DNA of 11,332 nucleotides from Akkermansia muciniphila (GTDB taxonomy: Bacteria > Pseudomonadota > Gammaproteobacteria > Burkholderiales > Burkholderiaceae_C), in the NCBI GenBank assembly GCA_943327015.2, contig CALPVM020000040.1:1-11332 (forward strand), read 5' to 3'. The notes below the pieces were generated by a model. That model was not told the origin of the DNA. It was given only the letters and a program-made list of their open reading frames with translations, and searched no databases. Made by a program: the position numbers and the translations under genes. Of this stretch, positions 7,851-11,332 are shown one piece after another (within the stretch, counting starts at the first letter, position 1; every line of letters starts with the position of its first letter).

Positions 7851-8440
7851 GGTGCATTATCCCCCAGCAGTCGCCGCAATGCCGCAGAATCGCCACGCAG
7901 TTGACGCCCACGTGCGTCAAGCTGAGGCATGCCGCGCTGATCATCACGGTCATAAATAACCAGATGTATACCTACGTAGGCGTTGAAATCCTTACAAAGC
8001 ACCTGAACACTCAGCGCGTTAAGTTGCTCGCCATGCCGCCCGGCCACCGAGCCGGGCTGGTAACGAATATGTTTATCAATCAGAAAAATTTCAGCCGATT
8101 TGGGGTCATCGCAAAAGAGCTGCAAATAAATATCGGAGTTGCGGGTGGCACTGCCATTCCATACCGCACCATTAATATACGGTCGAAAGATTTGTAACCG
8201 ATCCATCCAATGCAAGGCCATTTGACGTAAATCGCGCAACTCCTGTGGCTGGGTATCGGCACAAAACTCTGCAATATAGTCTTCTACGGCGGTTTGAACC
8301 GCATCACTGTCTGGCAGGGCGGTACGCGCTGATAAGCCCATTTCCTTGACGGCTTTGCGCTTGGCGGTGGCAAACTCCATTCCCTCTTCCACAATCAGCC
8401 GGGCGGCGACGGCTGCAATTTCTAATTTAAGTGCTTCCAT
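7847..8440 (-). CDS. Uncharacterised protein with a nucleotidyltransferase-like motif
   Basis: I do not recognise a named function for this 197-residue protein. The N-terminal 40 residues look helical (KLEIAAVAARLIVEEGMEF). A second helical part spans about 46-86. Residues 90-122 read NGAVWNGSATRNSDIYLQL and onward to EIFLID. This resembles the G-S...SD-I-x-L core of Pol beta-type nucleotidyltransferases, but the second acidic residue is Tyr105 instead of Asp/Glu, so the catalytic pair looks incomplete. A later acidic block is VIYDRDDQRG (161-170). Similar proteins beside mpl in Burkholderiales are sometimes labelled as UDP-N-acetylmuramate ligase, probably by neighbourhood; there is no Mur ligase P-loop here. 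The gene is coupled to the tlpA-like gene through ATGA. Its start is 36 bp from the divergent mpl start, and no good Shine-Dalgarno is visible. Confidence 0.8.
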   Translation of the reverse strand: MEALKLEIAAVAARLIVEEGMEFATAKRKAVKEMGLSARTALPDSDAVQTAVEDYIAEFCADTQPQELRDLRQMALHWMDRLQIFRPYINGAVWNGSATRNSDIYLQLFCDDPKSAEIFLIDKHIRYQPGSVAGRHGEQLNALSVQVLCKDFNAYVGIHLVIYDRDDQRGMPQLDARGRQLRGDSAALRRLLGDNAP

Positions 8441-8462
8441 AGGGAGTATTGTGATGCAGCCT

Positions 8463-8468
8463 TATAAA
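8463..8468 (+). promoter_or_regulatory. Possible -10 box for mpl (TATAAA)
   Basis: The 36-bp gap between the divergent genes contains TATAAA at 8463-8468. Transcription from such a box would start at about 8475-8477, on or next to the mpl ATG, and mpl has no Shine-Dalgarno. A leaderless mpl mRNA is therefore possible. No good -35 element is found 16-18 bp upstream, which keeps confidence low. Confidence 0.25.
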
Positions 8469-8476
8469 ATACGCAC

Positions 8477-9880
8477 ATGCACATACACATTTTAGGCATT
8501 TGCGGAACCTTCATGGGCGGGCTGGCAGCCTTGGCACGTGAAGCGGGCCACCGCGTTACCGGCTGCGATGCCGGCGTTTACCCTCCCATGAGCGACCAAC
8601 TACGTGCGCTGGGCATTGAGTTGATAGAAGGCTTTGATGCCGACCAAATGGCATTGCAACCCGATGTCTTTGTGGTGGGCAATGTGGTCAGCCGCGCCCG
8701 AAAGGAAGACGGCAGCCCTAAATTTCCGCTCATGGAAGCCATTATGGAAGCAGGTGCTACGTATACCAGCGGCCCCCAGTGGTTGGCAGAAAACGTGCTG
8801 CAAGGCCGCCACGTACTGGCCGTTGCTGGCACCCACGGCAAAACCACCACCACATCGATGCTAACCTGGATATTGGAACAAGCCGGGCTGGAGCCGGGCT
8901 TTCTGGTGGGTGGGGTGCCCATGAACTTTGGTGTATCTGCCCGTTTGGGCAAAGGCCCGCATTTTGTAATTGAGGCCGATGAATACGACACCGCTTTTTT
9001 TGACAAACGCAGCAAATTTGTGCACTACCGGCCACGCACTGCCGTCTTGAACAACCTTGAGTTTGACCACGCCGATATTTTTGACAACCTGGCCGCCATT
9101 GAACGCCAGTTTCATCACCTGGTGCGCACTGTGCCGGGCTCCGGTCGGGTTGTGGTTAATGGTTTGGAGGAAAGCATTACCCGCGTCATCAACCAAGGTT
9201 GCTGGAGCGAGGTTCGCACCTTTGGCGCTACCGTTAGCGACTTTACGGCTGTGGGTGAGCCGCACGATTTTGAAGTGCTGCACCACGGCCAATCGTGTGG
9301 GCGGGTGCAATGGGGCTTAACTGGCCTACACAACCAGCTTAACGCACTGGCTGCCATTGCTGCTGCCGAGCATGCCGGTGTTAACCCAGCGGCAGCGGCG
9401 CAAGCGCTGGGGACTTTTGAGAATGTTAAACGCCGCATGGAAACACGCGACCTTGTGCACTTGGCCGGGCTGATGAGCACACCCGTTGTAACTATTTATG
9501 ACGACTTTGCACACCACCCCACCGCTATTCGCACCACCATCAATGGCTTGCGCCGCAAGGTGGGTGCAGCACGTATTTTGGCGGTGTTTGAGCCGCGCAG
9601 TAACACCATGAAATTAGGCTCCATGAAAGCGCAACTCCCCTGGAGCCTGGAAGAAGCCGATCTAGCCTTTTGCCACAGCGCAGGTCTCGGCTGGGACGCG
9701 CAACAAGCGCTGGAACCCATGGGACAACGCGTCCAAGTTGCCGACAACATCAATACCTTGATTACACAAGTGGTAGCCACAGCCCAAGCCGGCGACCATA
9801 TTTTGTGCATGAGCAACGGCGGGTTTGGCGGCATTCACGCCAAACTAGCCGCTGCGCTGGTCAGCAAAGCACCACATTAA
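8477..9880 (+). CDS. mpl: UDP-N-acetylmuramate:L-Ala-gamma-D-Glu-meso-DAP ligase (murein peptide ligase)
   Basis: This 467-residue Mur-ligase-family enzyme joins the recycled tripeptide L-Ala-D-Glu-mesoDAP to UDP-MurNAc, returning it to peptidoglycan synthesis in the cytoplasm. It starts MHIHILGICGTFMGGLA, characteristic of Mpl rather than MurC. The ATP loop is AGTHGKTTTT (117-126). Further family blocks are EADEYDTAFFDKRSK (166-180), NNLEFDHADIF (192-202), HNQLNALAAI (285-294), YDDFAHHPTA (341-350), FEPRSNTMK (371-379) and a near-terminal SNGGFGGIHAKL. The length is close to E. coli Mpl (457). The start agrees with the family N-terminus although no ribosome binding site is seen. The stop codon shares bases with the opposing aroG stop, leaving no room for a terminator between them. 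Confidence 0.96.
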   Translation: MHIHILGICGTFMGGLAALAREAGHRVTGCDAGVYPPMSDQLRALGIELIEGFDADQMALQPDVFVVGNVVSRARKEDGSPKFPLMEAIMEAGATYTSGPQWLAENVLQGRHVLAVAGTHGKTTTTSMLTWILEQAGLEPGFLVGGVPMNFGVSARLGKGPHFVIEADEYDTAFFDKRSKFVHYRPRTAVLNNLEFDHADIFDNLAAIERQFHHLVRTVPGSGRVVVNGLEESITRVINQGCWSEVRTFGATVSDFTAVGEPHDFEVLHHGQSCGRVQWGLTGLHNQLNALAAIAAAEHAGVNPAAAAQALGTFENVKRRMETRDLVHLAGLMSTPVVTIYDDFAHHPTAIRTTINGLRRKVGAARILAVFEPRSNTMKLGSMKAQLPWSLEEADLAFCHSAGLGWDAQQALEPMGQRVQVADNINTLITQVVATAQAGDHILCMSNGGFGGIHAKLAAALVSKAPH

Positions 9881-10980
9881 GAGCGGAAAGCGCGTGCCTC
9901 CACAGCTTTAGACAGCACTTCGAGGCACTCTATCGAATCTTCCCAACTCAGGCATGCATCCGTAATGCTCTTGCCGTACAGCAGTTTGCTTGGATCGTCT
10001 TTACCTGGTGTGAACTTTTGTGCGCCTGCATGCAAGTGACTTTCAATCATCACGCCAAAAATACTGCGTGACCCATCGGTAATTTGCTCAGCCACATCTT
10101 TTGCGACTTCTAACTGGCGCTCATGCTGCTTGCTACTGTTAGCATGGCTAAAATCGACCATCAAAACCGGCGGCAAGTCCGCCTTCAACAAATCGTTGCA
10201 AGCACTGGCAACACTTTGTGCATCGTAATTCGGCGTCTTACCGCCGCGCAAAATAACGTGGCAATCGGGGTTACCGTTGGTTTGCACAATCGCTACCGAG
10301 CCGTTTTTGTGCACGGACAAAAAGTGGTGCCCACCGGCGGCAGCCTGAATTGCATCGGTTGCGATTTTGATGTTGCCATCGGTACCATTCTTAAACCCGA
10401 TTGGCGCCGACAAACCAGAGGCCAATTCACGGTGTACTTGGCTCTCGGTCGTACGCGCACCAATGGCACCCCACGATATCAAGTCACCGAGGTACTGGGG
10501 AGAAATGACATCCAAAAACTCGCTGGCGGCCGGCAAGCCTAAACGGTTAATTTCTATCAGCAACTGACGTGCAATGCGTAAGCCTTCATCAATGCGGAAG
10601 CTCTCATCGAGGTAAGGATCGTTAATCAGACCCTTCCAGCCAACGGTAGTTCGTGGCTTTTCAAAGTACACACGCATCACAATTTCAAGCGTGTCAGAAT
10701 ATTTATCTCGCAGATCTTTAAGGCGACGTGCATACTCCAATGCTGCTTGCGGATCATGGATAGAGCAAGGGCCAATAATCACCAGCAGGCGTTCGTCCTT
10801 GCCATCCATAATTTCGCGTATTGTGGTGCGGGTATTGGCAATTAAGCGCTCGATGGGAGTGCCTTTGATGGGAAAAAAACGAATCAAATGCTCAGGCGGG
10901 GGCAACACGGTAATTTCCTTAATCCGTTCATCGTCAGTAGCACTGGTACGGTCAGCGGTTACAGCGGTATATAAGCTCAT
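9877..10980 (-). CDS. aroG: 3-deoxy-7-phosphoheptulonate (DAHP) synthase, class I, AroG-type
   Basis: This enzyme condenses phosphoenolpyruvate and erythrose-4-phosphate, the first step of the shikimate pathway. Counting from the chosen Met, it is 367 residues. The metal ligands are C72 (GPCSIHD), H279 (DFSHANS), E313 (IESHL) and D341 (SITDACLSW). The conserved blocks RVYFEKPRTT, SWGAIGARTTESQVHREL and GFKNGTDG are present. Residues aligned with the AroG phenylalanine-sensing site (D157, P161, S191, S222) are conserved, suggesting feedback inhibition, though these do not settle Phe versus Tyr. The start at 10980 is preferred because AAGGA (10992-10988) lies eight bases before it; for the ATG at 10989 the same AGG would abut the codon. 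Upstream lies a Phe/Tyr-rich leader ORF and terminator, so expression is probably attenuated. The 3' end shares TTAA with mpl. Confidence 0.96.
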   Translation of the reverse strand: MSLYTAVTADRTSATDDERIKEITVLPPPEHLIRFFPIKGTPIERLIANTRTTIREIMDGKDERLLVIIGPCSIHDPQAALEYARRLKDLRDKYSDTLEIVMRVYFEKPRTTVGWKGLINDPYLDESFRIDEGLRIARQLLIEINRLGLPAASEFLDVISPQYLGDLISWGAIGARTTESQVHRELASGLSAPIGFKNGTDGNIKIATDAIQAAAGGHHFLSVHKNGSVAIVQTNGNPDCHVILRGGKTPNYDAQSVASACNDLLKADLPPVLMVDFSHANSSKQHERQLEVAKDVAEQITDGSRSIFGVMIESHLHAGAQKFTPGKDDPSKLLYGKSITDACLSWEDSIECLEVLSKAVEARAFRS

Positions 10981-11011
10981 AAGCGTCATCCTTAGTTATA
11001 AAAAAAGACAT

Positions 11012-11040
11012 AAAAAAACCGCCGGTTTGGACGGCGGTTT
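11012..11040 (-). terminator. Intrinsic terminator upstream of aroG (attenuator hairpin 3:4)
   Basis: Read on the minus strand, AAACCGCCG (11040-11032) pairs perfectly with CGGCGGTTT (11024-11016) around a 7-nt loop (TCCAAAC). Seven T residues (11018-11012) follow, overlapping the base of the stem; a second seven-T run lies at 11006-11000. It ends about 20 bases before the aroG ribosome binding site. The plus strand lacks a T-run after the stem, so the terminator works on the tldD/aroG strand. It can also stop transcripts coming from tldD. Confidence 0.88.
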
Positions 11041-11107
11041 AGAGTTGGTTGCAGCGCTTTTTACCTGATGCGCTTAAAACTCTCTACCGCCTGAGGCGCT
11101 GGAGAAG
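11033..11107 (-). promoter_or_regulatory. Alternative RNA pairings of the aroG attenuator (1:2 and antiterminator 2:3)
   Basis: Region 2 is GGCGGT (11091-11086), AG, AGAGTT (11083-11078), at the very end of the leader ORF. Region 3 is AACTCT (11046-11041), AA, ACCGCC (11038-11033), which includes most of the terminator 5' arm. They pair as two perfect 6-bp helices across a 2x2 internal loop, so forming 2:3 abolishes the terminator. A competing 1:2 hairpin is available: CGCC (11098-11095) with GGCG (11091-11088), plus CTTCTC (11107-11102) with GAGAG (11084-11080) and one bulge. The loop between regions 2 and 3 holds a small AGCGC (11074-11070)/GCGCT (11057-11053) hairpin. A ribosome at the leader stop (11076-11074) would sit on region 2 and favour termination. 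Confidence 0.78.
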
Positions 11108-11142
11108 TAAAAGCCGGTAAAGTAAAAAGCCTTAATTTTCAT
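11074..11142 (-). CDS. Phe/Tyr-rich leader peptide of aroG attenuator
   Basis: This 22-codon ORF starts MKIKAFYFTGFYFSS and ends with a Phe codon and TAA. Seven of 22 residues are aromatic: Phe at 6, 8, 11, 13 and 22, and Tyr at 7 and 12. The core is a near-duplication, codons TTT TAC TTT ACC then TTT TAC TTC TCC. There are no Trp or His codons. Its position between tldD and aroG, immediately before mutually exclusive RNA hairpins, is the organisation of pheA-type leader peptides. The inferred role is to measure charged tRNA-Phe and tRNA-Tyr: stalling at codons 6-13 leaves region 2 free to form the antiterminator. No clear Shine-Dalgarno precedes the ATG, which is odd for a leader that must be translated. 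Confidence 0.82.
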   Translation of the reverse strand: MKIKAFYFTGFYFSSASGGREF

Positions 11143-11161
11143 GTCAATAATAATAGCACAA

Positions 11162-11188
11162 ACTTTATGCGGTTCCACCCACCGTCAA
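11162..11188 (-). promoter_or_regulatory. Candidate promoter for the aroG leader inside the end of tldD
   Basis: On the minus strand TTGACG (11188-11183; five of six consensus bases) lies within the last tldD codons, and TAAAGT (11167-11162; four of six) overlaps the tldD stop, with a 15-bp spacer. Initiation would fall near 11155, about 13 bases before the leader ATG. TATTAT at 11155-11150 is a better -10 hexamer but has no good -35. The spacing is short, so this is tentative; some promoter close to the leader is required if attenuation acts independently of tldD. Confidence 0.35.
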
Positions 11189-11332
11189 GCCATCTATGCG
11201 TAAGGTGGGCTGCCCCACACCTACCGGCACACTTTGGCCTTCTTTACCACAGGTACCTACGCCACTATCAAGGCGCATGTCGTTGCCGATCATGCTCACG
11301 TGCTTCAAACACTCTGGCCCACTGCCAATAAT
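11165..11332 (-). CDS. tldD: Metalloprotease TldD (C-terminal end only)
   Basis: The last 56 codons of a gene entering from the right edge. The frame is open to the window end and finishes at TAA (11167-11165). The translated end contains SMIGNDMRLDSGVGTCGKEG, then QSVPVGVGQPTLRIDGLTVG and GTA. This GVGQPTLR.D.LTVGGTA ending is that of TldD rather than its partner TldE/PmbA. TldD/TldE form a zinc-dependent protease acting on unfolded or modified peptides. The catalytic HExxxH region would be upstream and cannot be seen here. aroG follows on the same strand after the leader region; the terminator there would end tldD transcripts. Confidence 0.93.
   Translation of the reverse strand: MIGSGPECLKHVSMIGNDMRLDSGVGTCGKEGQSVPVGVGQPTLRIDGLTVGGTA

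Noticed and set aside
7847..8440. Mur ligase (UDP-N-acetylmuramate--alanine ligase) for the gene beside mpl
   Set aside because: No GTxGKT loop or other Mur ligase motif, and the protein is less than half the family length. The name seems to come only from its neighbour.
8861..9310. 149-codon minus-strand ORF opposite mpl
   Set aside because: It lies opposite conserved Mpl ATP-binding and substrate blocks and has no family resemblance.
11016..11040. Hairpin as a plus-strand terminator
   Set aside because: On the plus strand the stem is followed by AGAG, not a T-run; the T-runs are on the minus strand only.
11074..11142. Trp or His attenuator rather than Phe/Tyr
   Set aside because: The leader ORF contains no Trp or His codon; all enriched codons are Phe and Tyr.

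Overview
The window looks like ordinary chromosome from a betaproteobacterium, most likely Burkholderiales and perhaps close to Comamonadaceae. This rests on recognisable protein features and gene order: a NrdB with a long N-terminal extension, a short lysine/alanine-rich histone H1-like protein ending in WPFPTYSKP, and the cluster accB-accC-prmA-DUF3426-pfkB next to mpl, aroG and tldD. The taxon is inferred; no search was possible. I saw no mobile element, CRISPR array, tRNA or rRNA.

Layout. On the + strand, the 3' end of nrdA (2-946) is followed by nrdB (986-2143), giving a class Ia ribonucleotide reductase. After a 188-bp gap comes a small H1-like gene (2332-2553). It runs tail to tail into, and overlaps by 16 bp, a minus-strand cluster. 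In transcription order that cluster is an NTase-like protein of unknown function (8440-7847), a TlpA-like thioredoxin (7850-7293), accB (7157-6696), accC (6677-5328), prmA (5319-4435), a zinc-ribbon/DUF3426 membrane protein (4406-3465) and a PfkB-family kinase (3443-2538). The first two genes overlap by ATGA. AccB to pfkB are separated by only 8-28 bp and look like one operon with its own promoter in the 135-bp gap above accB. mpl (8477-9880, + strand) diverges from the NTase-like gene across 36 bp. Its stop codon shares the bases TTAA with the stop of aroG (10980-9877, minus strand). Upstream of aroG lies the end of tldD (11332-11165, minus strand).

The most interesting element is the 184-bp tldD-aroG gap. 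It encodes a 22-codon leader peptide (11142-11074, minus) with five Phe and two Tyr codons, in a repeated Phe-Tyr-Phe arrangement. It is followed by a 9-bp GC-rich hairpin with a T-run just before the aroG ribosome binding site. The end of the leader ORF can pair with the 5' arm of that terminator through two 6-bp helices. All parts of a transcription attenuator are present, which suggests that aroG (DAHP synthase, the first step of aromatic amino acid synthesis) is controlled by ribosome stalling at Phe/Tyr codons.

Functionally the window is core metabolism: dNTP synthesis, fatty acid synthesis (biotin carboxylase and biotin carrier protein), ribosomal protein methylation, murein peptide recycling (Mpl), the entry to the shikimate pathway, and a thiol redox protein.
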